Shown here piece after piece: positions 47,761 through 58,286 of a stretch of DNA of 64,000 bases. The DNA is taken from contig CM067557.1 in assembly GCA_034509755.1 (NCBI GenBank), forward strand, positions 11,322,001 to 11,386,000, read 5' to 3'. The notes beneath the pieces were generated by a model that saw only the letters and a program-made list of their open reading frames with translations, was not told the DNA's origin and did not search any database. Position numbers and translations under genes: made by a program. The stretch's first letter is position 1; the number at the start of each line of letters is the position of its first letter. The DNA comes from Anisodus tanguticus (lineage: Eukaryota > Streptophyta > Magnoliopsida > Solanales > Solanaceae).

Positions 47761-48499
47761 CCGTAGGCTTAGTTGATTTTCAACTTATGCTTTGTAGCGC
47801 TTATCCGTTTCAACAGCTTCATCTTTGCTTTTCAACAAACAAAGGATGCAATACGTTGTACCATCATCAATGAAGTTCACAAAGTACTTGTCTCCCCCCT
47901 ATTTTGTATAAACTTTAAATCACCCATGTAGGTGTGATTAAGTTCTAGAGGAGCGGTGCTTCTTTCGCTATTCATTTGAAGGAATGGAAAGGTGATTTTG
48001 CCTCTTCGCCTACCTCACATTCATTTTGAGGGTTTATGTCAACAGAAGGCAACAATCTCAACTTCGTTAGCTTTTGAACGACTTTCTATTTAACGTGTCT
48101 TAATCTATGATGGCATAGATGTACAAATTACAAATATATCATTTATTTAGCCACAGACATACTGTACTTTTCTTAGTTATTACGAACCTATTGGACTAGT
48201 CTCAAACCAGTTTGACCAACAACATCCCTTAAACCAAGTTTGGGACATGTATCACCTCCTTTTAGAGTGATCCCATTCCCTGAAGTCCTATTAAGGACAA
48301 CCTCTCCAACCCCTTCGACTTTAGAGGTGGCGTTGCTTCACATGAACAACCTCTTGCTCATGGTTAGGGCACATCTGGATCATATGTGATATGGATACTC
48401 TGGCCCACTCTAGTTGCTTTGGAAGACTGAGTGTCTAATTTCTTTTGGCCTTCAGATCAATTACGACCTGGAAACATTGGCCCACCACACTAGGTGTCC

Positions 48500-49130
48500 A
48501 TTACTTTTCTTGTCAAATGAATTCTGGCCCCACTCCAGTCGCCCGTAGGCTTTGTACGACTGAGTGTCCATCATCATCCTTATCAAATAAATTATGGCCC
48601 ATCCAGTCCCCATAGGCTTTGTACGATTGAGTGTCCAATATCATCCTATCAAATGAAGGATCTTCTGTCAAATAATGTGACAGGTTCAGTGTCTTAAGAT
48701 AAGCCATTATCTTTTAATCTTCTTCCATTGAGATTGGTGCCCAGGGAAATCCCTGGCGCTTACTTAAGAGTGGTAACAATTTTTGCACAGTCAGTGGATC
48801 TCTATCCTTCGTATGTGCGAACATACTTTACACACTTGTCATAATTACACTCAAAAGAACGAATCTTTTAAGTTTTGTTTACAATAATCCAATCTTTAAC
48901 CGGGAAGGAAGGAGATTCAATATCTGATTTTAGAGTGTAGGGAATATAAGTTTTTAAAGAAAACACTTTCATATTGTCAGCATTGCTTTACACACTTTTA
49001 TTCAGATATTAACTAAACCCATTATAGCGAAGGAAGGATTAACTTAGACCTTTTGGATTCTAACCCACTTCAGTCAGACTGAGTGTCCACATCATCCTTA
49101 CCATAATTTGGATCCTTTGTCTGGGACAGA
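48500..49130. repeat. Degenerate short repeats in the gag region
   Basis: A module like gactgagtgtccatcatcatccttatcaa recurs near 48430, 48490, 48560, 48625 and 49075 with changes, each time near 'tggccca(c)tc(c)agt'. The minus-strand reading yields related peptides (DTQSYKAYG, FDKDDDGHS). Imperfect tandem amplification inside the element. Confidence 0.6.
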
Positions 49131-49183
49131 TATAGGTCTTTTGCTACTTGATAGAACATCATCTTCAGCCTTCTCTTCTTGTC

Positions 49184-49513
49184 TCAGTTGACATCATCAG
49201 CCTCTCGTAGACGCTTGTTTCCACCACCTTCGGGAGCGGTGACACCAACTCGTCCTTGATATTTAGCCGTACTAGCATGACTATCAGCAGTATCTTGAAG
49301 CTCACCATCAGATCCATAGATCCCACCTTTGACGGAAGCAGATTTGTAACTATCGTCAAAGAGAGAACCAAAACTGGGACCAATTTTGAAAGCACGGTTG
49401 TTGACAGAGACAGTGTTTGAACTGTTAGCAAAACTTTCATCAGAACTGTTTTCATGAAGAAAACCACAGCCAGATTTGGTCATACACTTGTCGACCAACA
49501 TCTTTCGAATCAC
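49184..49513 (-). other. Unassigned open frame next to the 5' LTR
   Basis: A 109-codon frame, Ser/Gly-rich with an acidic-basic tail (GGGNKRLREADDVN) and a Cys/His cluster (DKCMTKSGCGFLHEN). It lies where gag would start but does not look like Copia gag. It could be a diverged gag, a captured host-gene piece, or chance. Confidence 0.35.
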
Positions 49514-49535
49514 TAATACAGTCTTGTCTTAAAAT

Positions 49536-50669
49536 TATTGGAATATGTATGTAAAGCAATAACGGGAATAGTAAATAACTATTACGGTAATCGAAAGGAT
49601 AAACAACAATGAGGACAACACCAAGTTGTCAATATCTTGATCTTGAATGAAACTTCAAATATAGAACTTGTATTCAAAATACAAGAACATGAACTACTAT
49701 GCTTGTGACTTATAGATCCGTTGAGAATACGAACGGTTAGAGTCCTTAGACTGTTAAGTTTACACCTGAAACACTTAGCAACCAATTAGGAAAACCACAA
49801 CACCACCGGCTGAGTCGAGAGATGACTCTCTGTCTTTAAGACAAGATTGCCCCCGTATATAGGCTTTACTGAAGTGTGGACAATAGTCTCCCAAGATGAA
49901 ACAACAAACTATCAAGTGTGCAAAGCCTACACAAATGATCTCAGCGAAGAACACGAATAATGAAGATTGCTAAGAGAAGGATTAATATCAGGAAAATCTG
50001 ATCTCTTTGTGGTGTTGTTAACTTATTTTTCCGTTCATAGTCTCTCCATGTTCAGCTATATGTGTGTCCTCTATAGAATTGAGCCAAAACTTCAATTTAT
50101 AGGTGTGCAAGATGGCCTCTTCAAGTGCCCCACAATGACAATCAATTGCCATGTAATGGATGACATTTAACCCCCAAGTAATGCAACAACATAATGGTCT
50201 AAGTAATGACCATTATTGGGTGGTTTCAATGCCATTGAAGCCCCCTCAACAACCAAACCTTTGGGATTCCGTCGAGCAGTCACTGCCTGGGAAGCGCCGC
50301 GGTGCTTTGCAACATTTAGCACCGCGACTCCAGTAACCAAAGTTGGAATTAGCGCGCGGCCCAGTCCGGGAGGCGCCACGACCCTTCTCGGCTCCGCAGC
50401 CCTTTTCCGACCCGTTCCATCTTACACCTCGCACAATACTTTCTTCGTTTACCAACGTGGAACACTTGTTATTAATCCAATAACCTTCCATCATTCTATG
50501 TCTCAAACATTTCACTTACGTACCAATATCTCTTTCATTAACGAAATTTACGATACTTGGCACTAAGATTGCACGTGTGTGAAAACGACGTTTCCGACGT
50601 GCGGGGCCTCAATTGTCCGAGTCTTAAATAATGGGATAAACATAATTCCACATTAGTAAAATTCCAACA
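49536..50669 (-). repeat. 5' LTR of the nested Copia
   Basis: Minus-strand start TGTTGGAATTTTACTAATG, end CATATTCCAATA. The interior carries the same CpG-dense block as the partner LTR with a deletion near 50350. No standard initiator-Met primer site follows on the inside. Confidence 0.88.
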
Positions 50670-51163
50670 GTAATTAAATACAATATTAAATAAATAAATC
50701 AATATGATAAAACCAATAACGTCCATTCAGACTTCAAACATCAACATTCATGTAATGCCATAACTCAAGAACTAAGAAAACTAGTCACACATCGTCATGG
50801 CAGAAATCAAAACGATGTTAGGATTTATAAATTACAATTAAAAACAAAGGAAATACGAAAGCTGATAAATCCTTGCTCTCTATCCTCCGAAAATTAAACT
50901 CTCCCTATAAAGGGGTTTGCAAAGCTTTTATACGCATTAAGGAAAAGTCTAAGACAAGTATTCCCTCTTCTCTTTACGTTGGTATTATGCAGTTGGGTAT
51001 CCTGGAAATCGCATCGCGCGTAGTACTGAGGCTTGCATTGGCTCATTAGCAGTAGTGGAGCCAGGATTTTTTAGTAAGGGGTTTCAAAAATATAAAAGTG
51101 TAAATAAATGAAGAAGCCAAGAGGATTAAACATCTACCATATATACATTAAAGAAAAAATTTA

Positions 51164-51194
<31 letters not shown>

Positions 51195-51444
51195 TTTTTT
51201 TCACCAAAGGGGGTTCGAGTGAATCCCAGCTACCACCTGGTTCCGCTCCTGCACATTAGAGCCGTCACGGTGACTACCAAAGCACAGTTGGCGCTTTGGG
51301 ACCGGGATGTGATGCTACCACGGTAATTATTGAAGCACCCGTTTGAGCGCTTTCCCGGCATTTCGCGGTGGATCTTCTTTGGCTCTTTTCTTCAATTCCA
51401 CTAGTGTTGAGCGTGCTGCTTAGTGTGACGCACCAACCTGGGCA
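50670..51444. repeat. Unclassified dispersed repeat, copy B, right part
   Basis: It resumes the match to copy A (caacattcatgtaatgccat, cacacatcgtcatggcagaa, then the CpG-rich region near 51000 and 51260-51440). It holds one insertion absent from copy A: the 202-bp MITE at 51050-51251. Confidence 0.82.
51050..51251. mobile_element. hAT-type MITE (202 bp) with 8-bp TSD
   Basis: The ends CAGTAGTGGAGCCAGG and CCTGGTTCCGCTCCTG are inverted repeats. The flanks ctcattag (51042-51049) and cacattag (51252-51259) agree at 7 of 8 bases, the duplication length of hAT elements. The interior contains a (TA)n run and ggggttcgagtgaatccc. It is a known kind of Solanaceae MITE, and the empty site is preserved in repeat copy A near 37665. 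Confidence 0.85.
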
Positions 51445-51675
51445 CACTGATACATATATATTATCAGGCAAAGATGGCCATGGGCACATGCACAAATTTG
51501 CAAAACTCAATTTGGGAAGAATTTTTTTTTAACCCAACAAGCTTATTAGCTTAGCTTTGTTACAACTCTGTAGATTACATGAGAATTCAAACACTAGCAA
51601 AGAAAACGATCATATATTATAATGCTGTAACAAATCCTAGTTTTTCTTACATACACTGATTGGGTATAATTTATT
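51445..51675. repeat. Duplicated segment X, copy 2
   Basis: Counterpart of 43307-43560. The duplication continues into the MITE that follows. Confidence 0.8.
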
Positions 51676-51799
51676 GGGAAAATAACATAAAATACCCCTA
51701 AAATACAAAATATTCACCCGTCCATGCCCCGTTCTAAACTAATTATGCTTTTATCCTGCCGGCCGAAAATATTTACCCGAGTACCCCTGCTCCAAAATT

Positions 51800-52055
51800 C
51801 TTCCTCCATGATACCATCGCAGTATATTTATAGATCAACCATCATGGAGGATTAAGAGAAAGACTGAAACAACGCTCGATGATACCATCTCTGTATATTT
51901 ATATACTATGACGGTATCATGGAGGACTAAGAGAGTGTCTCATTGAAGGATTGAAACAATTCTCTATGATACCATCTCAGTAAATGGTATATATTGGTAT
52001 CATATAAGACGGAGGAGAGTCTCATTAAAGGATTGAAGCAATCCCTCCATGATAC
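51800..52055. repeat. Degenerate tandem repeat around 'gataccatc..agtatat'
   Basis: Three to four units of roughly 85-100 bp share tgataccatc(t)c(a)gtatatttata and a segment like gaggattaagagaaagactgaaacaa. They are imperfect and lie inside the Mutator-type MITE. Confidence 0.65.
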
Positions 52056-52056
52056 C

Positions 52057-52112
<56 letters not shown>

Positions 52113-52291
52113 AGGAAAATAATTTTTTGAATAAATAAACATGATCTTCTATGATACCCTGTCAGTATATTCTATATACCATATGAGTTTCATAGATGGT
52201 TGATGAGTGTGTTTGAAGAAATGAAAGAAGTCATATGTGATACCATCATGGTATATAAGATACAGAGTGATACCATTGGTATCATAATTTT

Positions 52292-52375
52292 AGGGGTATG
52301 AGCGGGTAATTGGTTTAGGAGGGGATATGAGCGGGTAATTGGTTTAGGAGGGGATATGAGCGGGTAATTATTTTG
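52292..52375. repeat. 27-bp tandem repeat, about three units
   Basis: The unit atgagcgggtaattggtttaggaggggat occurs twice fully, followed by a third partial unit ending gcgggtaattattttgc. It is an expansion of the right inverted end of the MITE. Confidence 0.85.
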
Positions 52376-52413
52376 CTTGGTGGGGGCATATACATTCTTT
52401 CCCCTAATTTATT

Positions 52414-52984
52414 TACATTATTAAGTTACTAATTCAGCTTATTTGTATAGCTATTTGTATTTATCTCTTAAGTAATTTAATCGTGTAGAATTTCTTTTAC
52501 ATAATTATCATATAAAAGTTCAACTAAAAAGTATACACAATTGTCTCACTGTTAATGTAATTCCACATAAATTTCTATGACAAGAATACCAACTTACCTA
52601 TTATGATCGGTTAAACTATATTAATTATGTAAAATATTCTAACAGTGTTATCTGTTACATATATAATTAAGTAAATGAAAATGTGTCTCTCTAACAACTA
52701 ATAATGGTACAAGAGATGACCATGTTCTATAAACACGGTATCAAAGCAGGCAAAGCTGTTGAATTTGAGTCTCACCGTGCTCCACCCTTTATCAAAAATA
52801 ATTTCTACGTGTTTGACTCATAAAAAAATAAAATAAAAATAAAAAATGTCCTTACTATATTGAAAATGGTTCAACAATTGCTTCAAAATTAAACAAGTCA
52901 GGAATAAGACATAAAAATGTAGTCTAATAAATAAAAGTGTGATATCTCAAATATTTTAAACTTTTAGTCATTCTCACATACTTC
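52414..52984. other. Spacer, no gene seen
   Basis: AT-rich. Around 52738 (ggtatcaaagcaggc) there is a weak primer-site-like string that may mark a lost LTR element. The segment upstream of the UGT relic does not encode its missing N-terminus. Confidence 0.5.
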
Positions 52985-53418
52985 AACATTATCAACAATT
53001 ACAACACGACTTCTCTATAACTCTCATCCTTCCTACAGTTGGCCCCATCTCTAAATATCAAAAAACTTTCCTCAACGCCCTTCCCTCGAGCATCAATTAT
53101 TTCCTTCTTCCCCCCGTTAACTTCGACGATTTACCCCAGACATTAAAATTGAAACGCGCATTTTCCTTACAGTTACTCGTTGTCTCGCTTCACTCAGTGA
53201 GGTTTTTAAGTCCGTCGTCGAATCCAACAGAGTAGTGGCCTTTGTGGTTGATTTATTTGGTACTGATGCATTTGATGTGGCAAATGAGTTCAAGGTGTCA
53301 CCTTATATATTTTACCCTTCCACAGCTATGACGTTGTCACTGGCCTTTTATTTTCCGGAGCTTGATGAAGTTGTTTCTTGTGAGTATAAAGACTTGCAAG
53401 AGCCCAGTCATATTTCAG

Positions 53419-54734
53419 GTCGGATCAAAATTTATATTTTAATGTGTGTTTACAATTTTAAGTTCTTTGAAAGCATGAATTCAGGACATAACACTTTCGT
53501 TCTCTCTGACACATTACACATGACACTCTTTCTTTATTACTCACTCTTCCCTCTCCCAATTTATAAGATGTAATTTGACTTAACACGAAATTTAAGAAAT
53601 AAATTAAAACTTTTGAATCTTGTAGTTTAAAATAGGTCAAAAATATTTGTGTGATTATAAATTATTTCGTTAAACCTAAAAAATAAAATTTAAAATTAAA
53701 TTATTACCAAATAAGGAAATGTGTTATTCTTTTTGAATCTTTTTAATTTTAAATTTGATTTTATTCTTAATGAGATGATCTTACAACTATGAAAATGTGG
53801 TGGCACATTTAAGAAGACATGTTTAAGGGTAATTTGACTAATTTCTAATATACATCAAAAGTCTTTATATTCATGTTTTGAAATTCTCCGCCTACACAGT
53901 CAAACGTCAACGCCATATAAAATGAAAGAAGTGGAGGTTTAGAATTTTATTTTAACCTTAAATATCATATTTTTATAGAAAGCGTAAATGTAATGACATG
54001 TTAAAAATTACAAGTTCTAAGAATCCTTTGTTATCACAAAAGTCCTCTCTTTATTAAATTTTTAGTGCCCAATCAAACACCAATCACATAAAATAAAACG
54101 GAGAAATTACTAATGGTCTTACAACTGAAACCATATTGAAGTGTGTGATCATCTGATCTAAAAGCTTAAGCTGTTAAATAGAACACACTTTTAATATTTG
54201 ATTATATTCTCAACATGCCCCCTCACGTGCTGACTTGATTTATTTTCATGGTTCAAGCACGTGGAAATTCTTTTTGAGAGTGAGTGGCGGTGATGTTCGA
54301 TCCCAGAACCTTTGGCCTGCTCTGATACCATGAAAGAAATAATTTCTTGATTATTTTCATTAATTGAAAGAGTATATATACAATTTACATATTTCCATAA
54401 TATGAGAATCCTATTCCTAAAACCTTATTTTACTTTGAGACTAATTATATAATTATGGTAAGTGTATAACATTAATTACACTAAAACATTATATTACATA
54501 ATTGTACAAAGGATAGAAAAGCCCACGGTTGGGCTATGACCGAGACCCATGGGTTGTGACCGAGACCCACAATATACATAAGTATATATAATATACTCAT
54601 GTATATTGTGTATATTTAACATGATCGAATTTTATGGGGATATATCTTTTAGGTTAGTTATTCTTTAATATAATATATTTGTGGACTTAATTGAATCCAT
54701 ATCTAATTACAACATACATCCACAACTATTCCAG
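53419..54734 (+). other. Intron-like insertion in the UGT pseudogene
   Basis: The interval starts GTCGGATC after ...TTTCAG and ends ...TATTCCAG before GTTGCATG. Removing it joins SHIS-G-CMPIHG in phase. Its interior includes an LTR-like relic: on the minus strand a primer-site-like TGGTATCAGAGC (complement of gctctgatacca near 54320) next to sequence beginning tgaaagaaataatttc. UGT72B genes usually lack introns as far as I know, so this may be an element insertion that can be spliced. Confidence 0.65.
54318..54732 (-). mobile_element. LTR element relic inside the UGT insertion
   Basis: The complement of TGGTATCAGAGC (54319-54330) is followed on the plus strand by tgaaagaaataatttcttga and about 400 bp of AT-rich LTR-like sequence. 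The stretch before it (54140-54310; gccccctcacgtgctgactt, gatcccagaacctttggcctg) is a repeat I recognise from other plant loci. Ends are not defined. Confidence 0.5.
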
Positions 54735-55656
54735 GTTGCATGCCTATACATGGGAAGGATCTTCCGGACTCGGTCCAAGACAAGAAAAATGAGGCATACA
54801 AATCCAATCTTCACCATACTAAGAGATACAAAATGGCGGAGGGCATAATTTTGAACAGCTTCAAGGATTTGAAACCTGGAGCTATTAAAGCTATACATGA
54901 AAAAGAACCTGGCAATTATAAGCGAAAAATTTACCCAGTTGGACCACTTATACTGATGGATAAAATTAGTAACAATAAAGCTGATGATGAGTCGTCACAA
55001 TGTTTGAAATGGCTTGATGAGCAGCCATGTGGATCAGTACTCTACATATCATTTGGGAGTGGTGGGACCCTCTCACATGAGCAACTTATTGAACTAGCAA
55101 TAAGGGTTAGAAATGAGTGGACAAAGATTCTTGTGGGTAACTAGATGTCCAAATGATAAAATTGCAGATGCCACTTACTTCAATGTCCAAAAAACAAGTA
55201 ACCCTCTTGATTTTTTACCTAATGGGTTCTTGGAAAAGACCAAGGGGCTAGGTTTAGTGCAACCTAATTGGGCACCACAAGTTCAAATTCTTAGCCACGA
55301 TTCGATCGGTGGATTCTTTGACTCACTGCGGATGGAACTCAACATTAGAGAGTGTGGTCCATGGAATTCCACTTATTCCTTGGCCTCTCTATGCAGAACA
55401 AAGAACGAATGTAGTGATGTTAAGTGAGAATATAAAAGTGGCAACGAGGCCTAAAATTTGTGACAATGGTATAATTAGGCGATTGGAAATTGCTAAAGTG
55501 GTGGAAGGATTGATGGAAGGTGAAGCAGGAAATGGAGTGCGTGTTAGAATGAAAGAGCTAAAAGATGCAGCAGCTAAGGTATTGAATGAAGATGGTTCTT
55601 CAACTAAAGCACTAAATGAACTTGTTTCAAGGTGGAAAAAGGTGTCACAAGATTAA

Positions 55657-55921
55657 TTAGTTCATTATTAGCAACTGATTGTCCCTAAATTATAAGTCTT
55701 TAATATAGTTTTAGTTACAGTTTGATTGTAACTTTTTTTATGATCAAGAAATCTGTCAGGACAACTCTTAAGATCAACCGCACTCTTCTAAACTTTAGAA
55801 TAATTTGTCCGATCATATGTTTTTTTCACTTAAACATCAGACTAAATTACTTCACATGATGCAAGCCTCAAACATGTGACTCCTTCAACCATTGTAGTCA
55901 CTTGAATTAGCCCCAGAGGGG
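55657..55921. other. 3' flank of UGT pseudogene, no gene seen
   Basis: AT-rich sequence; no strong poly(A) signal could be placed. Confidence 0.5.
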
Positions 55922-56948
55922 TGTTATGACCCGGTTGTAACTTTATTTTGCAATTATAAAGTTGGATATGTATATGATTTGAGGATTTATTTTTTATGCT
56001 GATAATATAATAATTTTTATATTAATAGTACAACTTAACTCGTTGTAGTAAGTTGCTCGGCAAATTTTCTAGATTTATTTCACTTATAATGAGCAATAAT
56101 CTATAATTACCTATTTAAGTGATCTTGTAGGTAAAGAATCTTTTACACTAACAATAGAGGCACATGGAGTCTTTGGACAATAAATTAAAAATAAATCCAA
56201 TATTTTCGACACAAAATATGCAATTAACCACATAAAATCCCGAACCACGACATTCAATAATAAGAAACTTAGAAGTTTCAACTGAACTAATTTAAATCCC
56301 GAATCTGTGATTAATTAATGAGATGTGAGGTTGATGCTCAGTCTTGGACGAATAAGTCATGCACGACCCATAGCTGTTATTTATAATTATTATTTTGTGT
56401 TTACACTTGTTATTCGTACCAATAGTTTCAATTCAGTTGCTTTACTTGTATATGATTATTATACATGTATTATCTTGTCTTATGTCTTTATGAATTACCA
56501 ACAATTTGTAAAACCTTGCCCAGAGGGAAGATGAAAGCACGAGTCGATGCTTGTTGTTGTTTGAATATATGTAGGGGGTGCATGTGGTGATCAATTAGCC
56601 GACCTTTGATTCCAACTTCTATCCGTCGATCCAGTTAAGGTGAACCACCAATTTGATTATGGTGACTACTTCTTTTATAGTAGACTTAGCATTTCAATTT
56701 TATCGGGCTGTGTTTTGTATCTTGTAGCCCAATTATAGTAACTCCATGACTTCTATACTTTGAGATTGTATAGGCAGACTTACTCTTTTACTTTAGCTTC
56801 CGCACTCATAACCATTTATGATACAATTGGGACTAATTATTCCTTTTATTTCGTATTTATTGCATTTCTTAGCGTAGAGCGTTCACCTTATGGATAATAG
56901 TTCGTCAGGTGTCCTGTCGTAGCTTAAGGTAAAATTTAGGTCGTGACA
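55922..56948 (+). repeat. Probable solo LTR or LTR remnant (Gypsy-like)
   Basis: It starts TGTTATGACCCGG and ends ...TTTAGGTCGTGACA, an ending shared with the Gypsy LTR at 58287-60190 (...TGGGTCGTGACA). No matching target duplication was found (agggg against gaatt), and the interior has no gene. Directly after it repeat copy C begins. Confidence 0.5.
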
Positions 56949-57266
56949 GAATTAACAAGGACGCATTATACTTCCTTTAAAATTGATTAAGCAAGATGAT
57001 TAGATATATTCCTATTCTACCTCTAAATTTGTACCATAGTGCCTAGATTCAAGAACTTTTTCCTATTCAATTCTCTTGCAATAAAAAATTCCCACTTCTA
57101 AGTTTAGTTCAAGATTCATAGATAGTATTCAATTGGTAATCAAACTATTAAATAATTAGATGTAAAATTGAATAAATAAACTAATATGATGAAATAGATA
57201 ACGTTAATTGAGGCTTAAAACATCAACATTTATGTAGCACCATAACCATAGAACTAAGAAAATTAG
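56949..57266. repeat. Unclassified dispersed repeat, copy C (partial)
   Basis: It matches the left half of copies A and B (gaattaacaaggac, ttgcaataaaaaattccc, caacatttatgtagcacca, gaactaagaaaattag) at lower similarity. It is cut on the right by the Copia LTR at 57267. Confidence 0.75.
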
Positions 57267-57596
57267 TGTAGAATTTCTGCTATGTAGCACATTACTGTTC
57301 CATTGATCCCGTGAGATCAATGGTAACCTTCATTCGAGCTTAAGCTAAGAGAAGATATGGTGATTCAGTTCTTAGAGAAGAAGAAAGGAGAAAGTGTATT
57401 GAATCAACTGAACTAGAATCTTTACAATGTGTATGTATCTACTATATACATAATAGAGAAATGAGAAAAATATCTAACACCCACTAACCGACTAACACAT
57501 TACCCTTAACAAATCAATGATAGCTCAACAAAAAATTACCTACTTAAGGTAGCTAAGTTCCAGCTAGTGACAGCTGAAATCTAAGTATATTCAACA
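57267..57596 (-). repeat. 3' LTR of a minus-strand Copia
   Basis: TGTAGAATTTCTGC...ATATTCAACA on the plus strand, 330 bp. It adjoins a purine tract on the minus strand (cctagattgaggaggga, 57613-57597), the usual polypurine primer. Confidence 0.8.
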
Positions 57597-58286
57597 TCCC
57601 TCCTCAATCTAGGAGGTATAAAAATATTCTTCAATCCTAGCTTGGATATCAGATAATTGTGTTGTGGTGCAAGCAATCCTTTGATCAAAATATCAGCTTG
57701 TTGTTCTAAAGAGGCCAAGTACACTATGTTGATCAAACCAAGCAGAATATTCTTTAGAATGAAATGTCAGACTATATTTTTATACGTTCATGAAACACAG
57801 AATTAACTGTAATTTATAATATTGATTTTTGTCACAAGGTACTTTCACAGACAACTGAACTTCCACTCTCAGTTCCTTAAGCAAACCAATTAGCCAAACT
57901 ACTTCTGCTACTGTTGAGGCAAGGATCCTATACTCGCCTCAGCTAAACTCCTTGAAATTGTAGATGATTTTTTTTATTTTCAAGAAATAGATAAGTTTTC
58001 AGCTTCACTAGATAACCATTGACTGGCCTTCTTATGACTGGGCAAGAAGCCCAATCTGCATCACAAAAGGCTTTCAGTTGTGTTGAATAGTCAGAGGACA
58101 TCAAAATCCCCATTCCTGGTGATTGTTTGATGTATCTTACCACTCCGATTGTTGCTTCCATATGAGCATATTTGGGGGAATGCATGAATTGACTGAGGTT
58201 CTGTACTGCAAATGAAAGATGTGGTCTAGTTACTATCAAATACAATAACCTTTCTACCAGTCTTTGATACTCACCAGGATCATCCA
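57597..58286 (-). pseudogene. Copia RNase H end, interrupted by a Gypsy LTR
   Basis: The minus-strand frame 58287-57943 reads DDPGEYQRLVERLLYLIVTR, HSPKYAHMEA and FCDADWASCPVIRR, the RNase H segment of Copia polyproteins. It stops abruptly where TGTAACATCCCG of the Gypsy LTR begins. The remainder to 57640 has frame shifts and stops. Confidence 0.85.

Larger units (their letters stand above)
44045..50669 (-). mobile_element. LTR retrotransposon (Copia) nested in repeat B
   Basis: Paired LTRs of about 1.1 kb (44045-45186 and 49536-50669) in the same orientation enclose a decayed interior of 4.3 kb. On the minus strand it holds an integrase remnant (47708-47376) and an RNase H end (about 46300-45745). 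The family is the same as the solo LTR at 12110-13210. The outer ends are TGCTGG...CCAACA. A clear 5-bp target duplication is not seen (attat against gtaat). Confidence 0.85.
51676..52404. mobile_element. Mutator-type MITE (729 bp) with 9-bp TSD
   Basis: The target duplication taatttatt is perfect on both sides (51667-51675 and 52405-52413), the length expected of Mutator-like elements. The inverted ends are similar over roughly 60 bp: GGGAAAATAACATAAAATACCCC on the left, and GGGGAAAGAATGTATATGCCCCC as the right end read on the other strand. The interior has no coding sequence but holds 'gataccat' repeats, an (AT)n/(GT)n tract (52056-52111) and a 27-bp tandem repeat. Confidence 0.85.
52985..55656 (+). 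pseudogene. UGT72B-type glucosyltransferase pseudogene
   Basis: Family 1 UDP-sugar glycosyltransferase of the hydroquinone/phenol glucosyltransferase type, a cytosolic enzyme that adds glucose to small phenolics. Coding blocks: HDFSITLILPTVGPISKYQ (from 53005), DLFGTDAFDVANEF (from about 53250), then after an insertion PIHGKDLPDSVQDKKNEAY (54743) and the PSPG sugar-donor box from WAPQVQILSHDSIGG (55270), with HCGWNSTLESVVHGIPLIPW in another frame, to the stop at 55656. Breaks: the first about 40 residues with the catalytic His are absent, one base is missing near 53139, one extra base lies near 55102 and one near 55318, and 1.3 kb is inserted at 53419-54734. Apart from these the sequence is well preserved, so loss looks recent, or some shifts could be assembly errors. 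Confidence 0.9.

Noticed and set aside
52735..52755. Primer-binding-site-like ggtatcaaagcaggc
   Set aside because: It matches the initiator-Met site imperfectly and no LTR edge or gag was found beside it.
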